6,013 nucleotides of DNA from an uncultured Saprospiraceae bacterium (lineage in GTDB: Bacteria; Bacteroidota; Bacteroidia; Chitinophagales; Saprospiraceae). The stretch covers positions 1 to 6,013 of the forward strand of contig CALGLY010000495.1 in assembly GCA_937959095.1 (NCBI GenBank), written 5' to 3'. Numbering within the stretch: position 1 is the first letter of the stretch; the number at the start of each line of letters is the position of its first letter. The notes under the pieces were generated by a model, which did no database searches, was not told the origin of the DNA, and saw only the letters and a list, made by a program, of their open reading frames with translations. Of this stretch, positions 1-5,935 are shown in pieces. A program made the translations under genes and the position numbers.

Positions 1-281
1 ACTTTCGGAATGCCATATAGGAGTATCGTACCAGAACACATCGGGCAAGGCGAGAGCGTAGTGTATAGCACACATTCGCGGTAGACGCTTGCGGGCTGTC
101 TGCCTGCATTTTCAAGGGCATCCATTTCGCCATGTAGCACCACGCTGCCTTCTTGTACGCGCTTATTGTGTCCGCGCCCTATGATTTTGCCCTTATGCAC
201 GAGTACCGACCCAATTGGGATACCGCCTTCTTCGTAGCCTTTGCGTGCTTCTGCTATGGCTGCTTCTAAAAATTTATCCAT
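1..281 (-). CDS. Cytosine deaminase, FCY1-like (3' part cut by window edge)
   Basis: Zinc-dependent deaminase of the CDA fold, probably converting cytosine to uracil in the cytosolic pyrimidine salvage pathway. Only the first 93 codons are present; the family is usually about 150 residues, so roughly the last third lies outside the window. The zinc site is complete: His50-Gly-Glu52, with Glu52 as the proton shuttle, and Cys79-Pro-Met-Cys82. The stretches HGEMDALENAGR and LYTTLSPCPMC followed by YGIPK resemble yeast cytosine deaminase more closely than the tRNA deaminase TadA, which normally has HAE. The ATG at 281 is preceded by the A-rich leader AAAAGATAAA and lies 12 bases after the stop of the DUF4442 gene, in the same frame, so the two are probably cotranscribed. 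The region is G+C rich (127 of the first 240 bases). A different small-molecule nucleobase or nucleoside deaminase is the main alternative. Confidence 0.9.
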   Translation of the reverse strand, partial: MDKFLEAAIAEARKGYEEGGIPIGSVLVHKGKIIGRGHNKRVQEGSVVLHGEMDALENAGRQPASVYRECVLYTTLSPCPMCSGTILLYGIPK

Positions 282-291
282 TTTATCTTTT
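282..291 (-). promoter_or_regulatory. A-rich translation leader before the deaminase
   Basis: The 10 bases directly before the deaminase ATG read AAAAGATAAA on the coding strand. The same 10-mer lies one base before the ATG of the PLP-enzyme gene at 5926-5935. No GGAGG-like sequence is present. A-rich leaders of this type are common before Bacteroidota genes and probably help ribosome entry. This supports the ATG at 281 as the start. Confidence 0.45.
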
Positions 292-293
292 AT

Positions 294-767
294 CTATTTT
301 CTTTTTTTAGGAATCCAAGCCCATAGCATCTGACAAATAACAGGCTCTTCGCCGCTTTCGTCTGTCACTTTCACAGGTACTAAGACTTCGCCTTTTTCTT
401 GCGTACGTATTTGTTCTTTTTGTTCTTCTGTCAGCCACGCTTCCGCGCGCATCCTGCCTTTTGAACGACGTACATATTTAGCTTCTAGCTTTTTCATTAA
501 AGGCAATTTATCATCAGGCACATTCATACCTACTACCATGCCTGTTGCAGTTTCGGCTATAAGTACCATCGCCGCAGCATGTATTTGTCCGATATGATTG
601 CGTACTTTTTTTCTATTTTTTAAAGACACAATCACTCTATCTTTCGTCATCTCCTCAAAGTCCGTGCCTGCTGTCCCTACGAATTTCACCGTACTTCCTA
701 TCGCTTTGGAGAGTATCCACTTTGGATATTTATCGAGTTTTTGTACCGTTTTTTCTAAGCGATTCAT
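294..767 (-). CDS. DUF4442 hotdog-fold protein (putative thioesterase)
   Basis: A 157-residue protein of the DUF4442 family, which shares the hotdog fold with PaaI/YiiD-type acyl-CoA thioesterases; its real substrate is not known. Recognisable blocks are MNRLEKTV at the start, NHIGQIHAAAMVLIAETATG in the middle (the hotdog central helix with a conserved His-Ala-Ala), NVPDDKLPL, and VTDESGEEP followed by MLWAWIPKK at the end. There is no signal peptide, so it is likely cytosolic. The reading frame is open further upstream to a TTG at 803, which would add 12 residues and leave an 11-base gap after the serine hydrolase, similar to other gaps here. The ATG at 767 is preferred because MNRLEK is the usual beginning of these proteins. 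It stops 12 bases before the deaminase and is probably cotranscribed with it. Local G+C is near 50%, higher than in the central genes. Confidence 0.88.
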   Translation of the reverse strand: MNRLEKTVQKLDKYPKWILSKAIGSTVKFVGTAGTDFEEMTKDRVIVSLKNRKKVRNHIGQIHAAAMVLIAETATGMVVGMNVPDDKLPLMKKLEAKYVRRSKGRMRAEAWLTEEQKEQIRTQEKGEVLVPVKVTDESGEEPVICQMLWAWIPKKRK

Positions 768-814
768 TCTATTGATTTTGCCTGTTCTAAATTCAGCTGC
801 CAAGATAGGCTTTA

Positions 815-2359
815 CTACCGATTTTTCCTGTAAGGCTTTAGCTCTTCAAAAAAGAAATCATCATTCGGTACATCGAAGTCGAAACCTGTTACTTCTAATT
901 TGTTATTCGTTCGTATTTTTATAGTACCAAAACTAAACCAGGCTTGAGGATGATCCCAATGGATTTGCCAAACATCATAATTCCAATGCGTTAAAGTGGC
1001 TGATAAAAACGAGGAATGGGCAAACTCAAGTTTTAGTGCGTCGTCTTTTTTCGTAATGCTTATTTTGCCATAAACATCCGAATGATAAGCTCCAATAAAG
1101 TCTTTTGCTTGGGTAATCGGTTTCGTATTTAAAACGCGGCTATTTTTTCTATCAGCAATGCGAGTATCATTTTTGATTCTTCTATTCGTATTTTTCAAGG
1201 ATTCTGCTGACCAATCTTTATTCGTTGGTACGCCCAGCATTTTATCTAAGGCATAATAAGTGGCAGCCATGATAGGACTTTTAGTACCATTGGTTAATAC
1301 GACCACGCCTAGGTTTTCATCAGGAATTAGCGTGATTGCCGTAATCATTCCATCATAGCCTCCAGTATGCCCAACTCTTAGTCTTCCATGATAATCACTT
1401 AGTCCCCAACCTAAACCATAGGAATTGAAATGCCTATTGAAATCGTTTTCGGAGGTGTGGTCTACCGTAAAATTGTTGTGTGGTGTCCAAATTCTGTTTC
1501 TTGTAGCTTTAGACAATAAGGTATCCTGACCATTGATGCCATGATTCAAATTAAAAATCATCCACTTTGCGACATCTGAAACACTAGAAATTAATCCGCC
1601 TGTTGCAGCTACATTATCCCATTTTGTCCAAGGAATTGTATAGTTTTTGTCGTCTTTTCTTGCATGAGGTGTTGCATAATTCCCTTTTAAATCAAGGTCA
1701 TTTAGAGATGAAATTGTTCTGTCCATTCCCAAAGGATCTAAGATTCTTTCTTGCACATTTTCTCCCCAACTCTTACCTGTAACCGTCTCTATAATTTCCC
1801 CAGCTGTAATGTACATTAGGTTGGAATAGCCAAATCCAGCTCGGAAGTCGAAGGCTTGAGGCACATGTTTAACCCGTTTTATGATGTCTTCCGCAGGAAG
1901 GTCTGATTTGTACCAAATATTATCACCACTAAAAGTACCCAGCCCAACCCGATGACTCAATATATCTCTAATCGTAGTGTGACTACTGACCCATGGATCA
2001 TACAATTCAAAATAAGGTAAATGCTTTTGCACCTTATCATTCCAATGGAGCTTACCTTCCTGTACCAACATTCCAATGATAGCGGAGGTAAAGGCTTTAG
2101 AATTCGAGGCGATTGCATATAAGCTATGTTCATTAGGCTTTTGATTTGCACCTATTTCCAATACGCCATAATTGCCCGTAAAAATGAGTTTGCCATCCTT
2201 TACAATGCCAATACTTGCACTTGGAATATCCCAATCTTTTACCATTTTTTCGTAGTACTTATCAATCTCTTCCAGATTGATTTTTGTTTCTGATTGGGCT
2301 TGTATTCCTGTGTAGAACAAAAAATGTGCAATAATAATTAGGCAAGAAATCTTTCTCAT
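815..2359 (-). CDS. Exported serine hydrolase, beta-lactamase/PBP-like class C family
   Basis: A 514-residue active-site serine hydrolase of the beta-lactamase-related family (Pfam PF00144). Members include esterases, D-aminopeptidases, PBP4*-like enzymes and class C beta-lactamases. The three motifs are intact: Ser85-Asn-Ser-Lys88 (SxxK, nucleophile and base), Tyr178-Ser-Asn180 (YxN), and His331-Thr-Gly333 (HTG in place of KTG). The HTG form is common in esterase- and peptidase-like members, so true antibiotic resistance is not implied. Residues 1-21 form a signal peptide (MRKI, hydrophobic core, then IQA before QSE), placing the enzyme in the periplasm or outside the cell. About 100 residues at the end look like the DUF3471 beta-rich domain that often follows this catalytic domain in Bacteroidota. 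The ATG at 2359 is chosen because the signal peptide begins there; the frame is open to a GTG at 2431, but that would add a charged tail and overlap the M23 gene. It follows that gene by 13 bases. Confidence 0.92.
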   Translation of the reverse strand: MRKISCLIIIAHFLFYTGIQAQSETKINLEEIDKYYEKMVKDWDIPSASIGIVKDGKLIFTGNYGVLEIGANQKPNEHSLYAIASNSKAFTSAIIGMLVQEGKLHWNDKVQKHLPYFELYDPWVSSHTTIRDILSHRVGLGTFSGDNIWYKSDLPAEDIIKRVKHVPQAFDFRAGFGYSNLMYITAGEIIETVTGKSWGENVQERILDPLGMDRTISSLNDLDLKGNYATPHARKDDKNYTIPWTKWDNVAATGGLISSVSDVAKWMIFNLNHGINGQDTLLSKATRNRIWTPHNNFTVDHTSENDFNRHFNSYGLGWGLSDYHGRLRVGHTGGYDGMITAITLIPDENLGVVVLTNGTKSPIMAATYYALDKMLGVPTNKDWSAESLKNTNRRIKNDTRIADRKNSRVLNTKPITQAKDFIGAYHSDVYGKISITKKDDALKLEFAHSSFLSATLTHWNYDVWQIHWDHPQAWFSFGTIKIRTNNKLEVTGFDFDVPNDDFFFEELKPYRKNR

Positions 2360-2372
2360 ATGCTTGATGTTT

Positions 2373-3002
2373 TTAATGATCTTCAATATTTCTATGCTCT
2401 TCGATAAACTTCGTTGGGTCAATATATCCACTAGTATCTCCTGAATAACCAGGGCCTGTTTCCATTCCTATTTGGGTTCTTAATTCGAAATGCAAATGGG
2501 CAAGGTAAGCACCATCTGCATTTCCAATCGTTCCTATTTGTTGCCCTCTTTCAACAAGGTCTCCTTTACGCACATCCATTCTTTCACAATGAGCATACAA
2601 AGATTCTACCTCTGTTTCATTGGGGAGTCTATGGCGGATGATTATCACATTTCCCCAGCCACCGCCTTCATCTTTAGCTTTTATTACTTTTCCATTTCCA
2701 ATCGCATAAATTGGATCACCTAAATCTGAATTACCTCCAGTGTTGGCATTCCAATCATCTCCTAAATGCTTATTTATTCCAAATTTTTGAGCATTATAAT
2801 AGCCTTTTCCATCTGGTTTCCCAACTGGATAATCGAATGCATTGGCAATAGGAATCTTTTGCCCTATTTCATCATGCAATTTAGTTGCTTTTTCACTAAG
2901 AGGAGTATCTAAATCTTGCTCCGTTTTTGTTGTAGTCTCTTCCTCTTTTTTCCATTCGCATTGTAGGCTAAAAAGAATAACGATAAGTAAGAGTATTCTC
3001 AT
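2373..3002 (-). CDS. M23-family (LytM-like) metallopeptidase, probable lipoprotein
   Basis: A 209-residue zinc peptidase of family M23, whose members cut peptide cross-links in peptidoglycan. The zinc ligands are visible: His79 and Asp83 in HLGDD, and His171 in HLH (His169-Leu-His171), with the additional catalytic-type His138 in LYAHCE. The flanking blocks GNGKVIKA, GWGNVIIIRH, GDLVERGQQIG and AHLHFELR are all typical of the domain, which spans roughly residues 70-200. The N-terminus is a short hydrophobic signal (MRILLLIVILFSLQ) followed by Cys15, then an acidic and Thr-rich linker. This looks like a lipoprotein, but Gln directly before the Cys is not a standard lipobox residue. Catalytic ligands are intact, unlike the degenerate EnvC/NlpD activators, so activity is expected. 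It starts at an ATG 10 bases after the small membrane protein and ends 13 bases before the serine hydrolase, suggesting a shared envelope role. Confidence 0.93.
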   Translation of the reverse strand: MRILLLIVILFSLQCEWKKEEETTTKTEQDLDTPLSEKATKLHDEIGQKIPIANAFDYPVGKPDGKGYYNAQKFGINKHLGDDWNANTGGNSDLGDPIYAIGNGKVIKAKDEGGGWGNVIIIRHRLPNETEVESLYAHCERMDVRKGDLVERGQQIGTIGNADGAYLAHLHFELRTQIGMETGPGYSGDTSGYIDPTKFIEEHRNIEDH

Positions 3003-3012
3003 TTCGATTGAG

Positions 3013-3210
3013 TTAGTCTATTGCTTCAGAAGGTTTTGTCTTTGCAAATTGAGTCATCAATACAACATGAAATCCTGCTGCGGTGATTAAGATGGTTGAA
3101 ATAGTACTCCTATCTGAAACATAGCTACATCCAATAATGGTAACTGCCCAAATTAATGCGCTCAAAATCTGTGGATTTGATAAGAATCGAAGTGCTTTTG
3201 AATTATTCAT
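3013..3210 (-). CDS. Small two-segment membrane protein, unknown function
   Basis: A 65-residue protein that I cannot assign to a named family. It has two hydrophobic segments, at about residues 15-32 (ILSALIWAVTIIGCSYV) and 37-54 (ISTILITAAGFHVVLM), joined by a very short loop (SDRS). Lys5 and Arg8 before the first segment and Lys57/Lys59 after the second predict a hairpin with both ends in the cytoplasm. The start is the ATG at 3210; the frame stays open to a TTG at 3240, but the extra residues are highly charged and the A-rich stretch before 3210 looks like a normal leader. It follows the largest gap in the window (56 bases) and precedes the M23 gene by 10 bases, so it may be the first gene of a sub-operon with the M23 peptidase and serine hydrolase. 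A role in the envelope is only a guess from position. Confidence 0.72.
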   Translation of the reverse strand: MNNSKALRFLSNPQILSALIWAVTIIGCSYVSDRSTISTILITAAGFHVVLMTQFAKTKPSEAID

Positions 3211-3266
3211 TTTTGTTTTTTTCGTTCTCTGACATAGCAAGATAGCTGTTGCTAGTGCATTGTAAA
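3211..3266 (-). other. Longest intergenic gap, with weak hairpin
   Basis: These 56 bases separate the helical-protein gene from the small membrane protein gene. They hold a 6-base perfect inverted repeat, TAGCAA/TTGCTA, at 3235-3240 and 3249-3254 with an 8-base loop. The stem is too short and lacks a following T-run on the coding strand, so it is not a convincing terminator. A ten-codon reading frame (3203-3235, MSENEKNKNE) overlaps the start of the membrane protein gene by 8 bases. The space is sufficient for an internal promoter, but I see no good match to the Bacteroidota TTTG / TAnnTTTG pattern. Confidence 0.3.
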
Positions 3267-3740
3267 TTAAAGTAATTCTTTTATTTCTTGTTCATAATCA
3301 AATTGCAAGTCCTCATGCAATTTCTTAATTGATTTTTGGATCAGTTCTATTTGCCGTTGGTATATATTTGTTAGGACTCGATTCTTGTTAATGGAAGGCT
3401 TGAATTCTTTTAATTTTTGACAAAAATAGAGTAGAATTTCTACCTCGGTCTCCTTTTTCTGCGAATACCGAATGTACTTCTTTGCCGCTCTTAATATTTT
3501 ACGAACACTCTTTTTGATAAAGAAAAAACTCTTCCTATTTACTTGTTCAAATTGAGTATCTATTTCCCTTTTCACACTTTCTATATAGTTGGTTTCGTTC
3601 TCTGCTTCATATAATAAATAGGTCAGGAGTTCTTTATTTTCTTTTTTGAATTTTGATAGTCTTAAACAGATTTTTACTAAATCCTGTTGGGAATATTCTG
3701 ATAATTCTGTCTTCAATTCTTTAACTGTTGCAGCTCTCAT
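3267..3740 (-). CDS. Conserved helical, lysine-rich protein of unknown function
   Basis: A 157-residue soluble protein without signal peptide or membrane segment. I recall similar unnamed proteins in Bacteroidota genomes but no demonstrated function. The composition (Lys, Glu, Leu, Ile, Gln rich, few Gly or Pro) predicts an almost fully alpha-helical fold. An N-terminal helix pair runs from VKELKTEL to SKFKKENKELLTYLL. Residues 69-96 carry 12 Lys/Arg and no Asp/Glu, including SVRKILRAAKKYIRYSQKK, a strong candidate surface for binding a polyanion such as nucleic acid, polyphosphate or phospholipid. The C-terminus is again mixed-charge and helical. There is only one histidine (142), so it does not look like a CHAD domain, the usual helical partner of CYTH. 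The ATG at 3740 lies 11 bases after the CYTH stop, indicating cotranscription. About 30% G+C (128 of 420 bases in 3301-3720), the lowest gene-long value that I counted. Confidence 0.82.
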   Translation of the reverse strand: MRAATVKELKTELSEYSQQDLVKICLRLSKFKKENKELLTYLLYEAENETNYIESVKREIDTQFEQVNRKSFFFIKKSVRKILRAAKKYIRYSQKKETEVEILLYFCQKLKEFKPSINKNRVLTNIYQRQIELIQKSIKKLHEDLQFDYEQEIKELL

Positions 3741-3751
3741 CTATGCTGTTA

Positions 3752-4222
3752 TTATTTACAAAATCTCTTAAACGGATGCTTGATAAGGTTGGAGTTATAA
3801 TACTTTGCATCAGAGGAAACTTCCTCCCCTATCCAACTTGGAATAGATACCTTCGTCGTTTCTGACTCCAATTCGATTTCCGCCAAAACTAAGCCTTCAT
3901 TTTCTCCACCAAATTCATCAATTTCCCACACTTGAGTATCCAAGTGTACTATATTTCTAACCTTTTCAATAATCGGTTTTTCGCAGAGTTTTATTAATTC
4001 AGTTGCCTCGTCGAATGGGATAGCATATTCAAATTCTTGTCTAGTAATTCCTATGTTTTTACTTTTTATCGTTAGCATTCCTTTATCATTCGATATTCGT
4101 ACTCGGACTATTCGTTCTGGATTTGAATTTAGATAGCCTTGTTTGATTATAATTTTCTTCTGTACTAAAGGCTTCCAGTTTTCATTCTTCAATAGATATT
4201 TACGTTCTATTTCCTTAGCCAT
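3752..4222 (-). CDS. CYTH-domain triphosphatase (triphosphate tunnel metalloenzyme)
   Basis: A 156-residue single-domain CYTH protein. The family hydrolyses triphosphates, commonly inorganic tripolyphosphate or thiamine triphosphate, and some members are class IV adenylate cyclases (CyaB). The signature ExExK is at the N-terminus as Glu4-Ile-Glu6-Arg-Lys8. The tunnel residues follow in order: QGYL with Tyr30, Arg40 and Arg42 (RVR), Lys53 and Lys55 (LTIKSK), Glu63 and Glu65, Lys87 and Arg89 (EKVRN), and Glu115/Glu117 in AEIELE. Lys8 with Tyr30 could form the Lys-Tyr pair described for the Nitrosomonas tripolyphosphatase, so inorganic tripolyphosphatase is the first guess; substrate cannot be fixed from sequence. 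Length fits the short bacterial class without a CHAD domain. Its ATG lies inside the end of the DinB-like gene, with 8 shared bases (ATGGCTAA), which points to translational coupling. The helical-protein gene follows after 11 bases. Confidence 0.93.
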   Translation of the reverse strand: MAKEIERKYLLKNENWKPLVQKKIIIKQGYLNSNPERIVRVRISNDKGMLTIKSKNIGITRQEFEYAIPFDEATELIKLCEKPIIEKVRNIVHLDTQVWEIDEFGGENEGLVLAEIELESETTKVSIPSWIGEEVSSDAKYYNSNLIKHPFKRFCK

Positions 4223-4703
4223 TTGTTTCGTTTTTCATTCCTGTTCCAATCAACTTCCTAATCAAAACCACCTGCCCCAAATGGTAAAACCCATGCTCTA
4301 TCATGGCGTGAATATTTTTGCGATACGTGCCATATTTTTCATCCACAAAGCCTTGGTCGAGTTGTTCATCGGGCATTTGCTGCACTAAAGTAGCAAATCG
4401 CTCGGCATTCTGCCACATTTTAGTCAAGAGGCGTTCCCAATCTTCCTGCGATTCGATAGGTGGAGAATCGAAGCTATATTTATCTCGAATATCTAGCGAA
4501 CCACCTTCAAATACTTGCACCAAACCGCCTACATAATAATCAATATGAAAGGCAAGTGCAGCGATGGTATTCAGCGAACCGACTTTAGTAGTTGCTTGTT
4601 CCCAAGTTACTTGTGTGAGTTGTGCTTTGAAGTTGGTAGCTATCCAAGTCCCCTCCAAAAGGACTTCTCGGAACTGCTGTGCGATTTCTTTACTCTGACT
4701 CAT
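4215..4703 (-). CDS. DinB-like four-helix metal-binding protein
   Basis: A 162-residue protein of the DinB/YfiT-like putative metalloenzyme superfamily, four-helix bundles that bind a divalent metal through three histidines. Members include thiol-dependent transferases and many proteins of unknown role, so no substrate is proposed. The triad is His53 in ALAFHIDYY, and His137 and His141 in IEHGFYHLGQ, the HxxxH pair near the end of the last helix being typical. His132 lies close by. The length and the final segment (HLGQVVLIRKLI) fit a full-length member. There is no signal peptide; it should be cytosolic. The ATG at 4703 follows the stop of the PLP-enzyme gene after a 15-base A-rich gap (AAAAGTATAAATAAA), and its last 8 bases overlap the CYTH gene. 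It is therefore in the middle of a tight operon. Confidence 0.87.
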   Translation of the reverse strand: MSQSKEIAQQFREVLLEGTWIATNFKAQLTQVTWEQATTKVGSLNTIAALAFHIDYYVGGLVQVFEGGSLDIRDKYSFDSPPIESQEDWERLLTKMWQNAERFATLVQQMPDEQLDQGFVDEKYGTYRKNIHAMIEHGFYHLGQVVLIRKLIGTGMKNETNG

Positions 4704-4718
4704 TTTATTTATACTTTT

Positions 4719-5924
4719 TTATTGCCTTGCTTCTTTGATTCCAGTTTTCCATGCTGCCACTATTTTTGGGACGTTTCTTGTGAGCAAACTTTCATTAATC
4801 GTTAATTTCACAAGCCCATCTTCATTCGCTCTACTCAATAAAATAGCATGTTCCTGATACAGAAAATTGGCAAGCTTTTTCAAGCTAATAGTTGAAGCTA
4901 AACTCAAGTTATAGACATTCGTTCCATTTTCCAAGCCTTCAATAGTAATCCCTTTTATTTCATTCAGGGCAGCGATGAGTTCCTTGGCTTTTCCGACCAC
5001 GGTTTCTAGTCGTTCCTCTATTCCGTGTAAGTAGTGCATCGCTACAGCGGTATTGCCCCAAGTCTGGAAGCTTGTTCCTCCAAAAATCTTAATCTGGTGC
5101 GAAACCTGATTGATAATCGCTGCTTCACCACAAAGGATTGCACCGCCTGCGGCATTCAGGTATTTATACAAGGAAATATAAACCGTATCAAAATAAGCAG
5201 CATAATCCGCAACGGGAACACCTGTGAAAGCCGCCGCCAAGTGAAGCCGAGAGCCATCTAAATGCAATTTGTAGCCATTAGCTCTGCAATAGTCAGAAAC
5301 TTCTTTTATCGTGGAAATAGGAACAGCCGTATTATCTGCCCGACGGATAGGATGCTCAATGACGACCGTCCCCAAGCCACTACGAAATACCTCTTGCTCC
5401 TTGGAATAAGCAATGGCTGCTTCTAAATCTTTCAAGTCATAAAAGGGCTTACCTTTTCCCACAGGAATTAGTCGTTTTCCATGTACGCTTTGCGCTGCGT
5501 CTGCCTCATCTCTATACACATGACTATTTTCGGGGACGATGGCTTTGGTCTTATTTCCATTTAGCAAGCTTATCGCTAACTGATTCGCCATTGTACCAGA
5601 TGGAAGATAAATCGCTTTTTCTTTTCCCATCCGCGCTGCGAATTCTTCTTCTAAAGCTTTTGTCGCGCCGCCATTGCCATAAAAATCAGGTTCAATCGCC
5701 TGTGCTGCATTAATTTCATGTAGCTTTTCAAGGTAGGCTTGTGGAGAGAGGGCTAAACCATCGTAGACAAAATTCAGTAAGGTCTTTTCACTAGCTGTAT
5801 TAGTAGGATTTGCTACAAGCGATTTTGCACTTCCCGCAAGTGGTGGCAGCAGAAAAGGAGCAGTAGATAGACCGCATTTTTTGATAAAATCTCTTCTGTT
5901 TTTCATTTGTTTTTGTTTGTTCAT
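4719..5924 (-). CDS. Tat-signalled threonine aldolase/beta-eliminating lyase-like PLP enzyme
   Basis: A 401-residue fold-type I PLP enzyme of the beta-eliminating lyase/threonine aldolase family (PF01212), which cleaves beta-hydroxy amino acids or beta-substituted amino acids. Active-site pieces appear in the expected order: DFYGNGGATKALEEEFA, the phosphate-binding PSGTMANQ (108-115), His135 likely stacking on the cofactor, Asp223 in HLDGSR binding the pyridine nitrogen with Arg226, and Lys254 in SLYKYLNAAGG as the Schiff-base lysine. The last is where threonine aldolases have SKGL, so the substrate may differ. The N-terminus carries a twin-arginine signal: Arg10-Arg11 in NRRDFIKK, a hydrophobic stretch rich in Leu/Pro, and Ala-containing cleavage options near residues 33-38. 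The folded, cofactor-loaded enzyme may thus be exported. The start is set at the ATG at 5924, 11 bases after the upstream stop; the ATG at 5906 (MKNRRDF) is equally possible, and a TTG at 5939 less so. Confidence 0.88.
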   Translation of the reverse strand: MNKQKQMKNRRDFIKKCGLSTAPFLLPPLAGSAKSLVANPTNTASEKTLLNFVYDGLALSPQAYLEKLHEINAAQAIEPDFYGNGGATKALEEEFAARMGKEKAIYLPSGTMANQLAISLLNGNKTKAIVPENSHVYRDEADAAQSVHGKRLIPVGKGKPFYDLKDLEAAIAYSKEQEVFRSGLGTVVIEHPIRRADNTAVPISTIKEVSDYCRANGYKLHLDGSRLHLAAAFTGVPVADYAAYFDTVYISLYKYLNAAGGAILCGEAAIINQVSHQIKIFGGTSFQTWGNTAVAMHYLHGIEERLETVVGKAKELIAALNEIKGITIEGLENGTNVYNLSLASTISLKKLANFLYQEHAILLSRANEDGLVKLTINESLLTRNVPKIVAAWKTGIKEARQ

Positions 5925-5925
5925 G

Positions 5926-5935
5926 TTTATCTTTT
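5926..5935 (-). promoter_or_regulatory. A-rich translation leader before the PLP enzyme
   Basis: AAAAGATAAA on the coding strand, one base before the ATG at 5924, fills nearly the whole gap after the upstream TGA. It is identical to the leader of the deaminase gene at 282-291. It favours the ATG at 5924 over the one at 5906, though weakly. Confidence 0.4.

Noticed and set aside
294..296. Read-through fusion of DUF4442 and deaminase
   Set aside because: The two genes are in frame, separated by TAG and four codons, but each has its own normal start and end and nothing suggests stop-codon suppression.
598..924. Plus-strand reading frame of 108 codons
   Set aside because: It lies opposite the DUF4442 and serine hydrolase genes, both with clear family motifs; its product is low-complexity Phe/Leu/Ser and has no recognisable domain.
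1957..2151. Second minus-strand frame of 64 codons inside the serine hydrolase
   Set aside because: Fully contained in the real gene, out of frame, without recognisable features.
815..2359. Antibiotic-resistance class C beta-lactamase
   Set aside because: HTG in place of KTG and the DUF3471-like tail fit the broad esterase/peptidase-like branch and not a classical AmpC enzyme.
3235..3254. Hairpin TAGCAA-8-TTGCTA as a terminator
   Set aside because: Six base pairs with an eight-base loop, no T-run after it in the direction of transcription; too weak.
3211..3266. Promoter made of TTTACA and TATCTTGC
   Set aside because: The second element is a poor match to TAnnTTTG and the first is not the expected TTTG; not better than chance in AT-rich DNA.
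4143..5261. Several plus-strand reading frames of 72-96 codons
   Set aside because: All are antisense to the CYTH, DinB-like or PLP-enzyme genes and show no domain or leader of their own.
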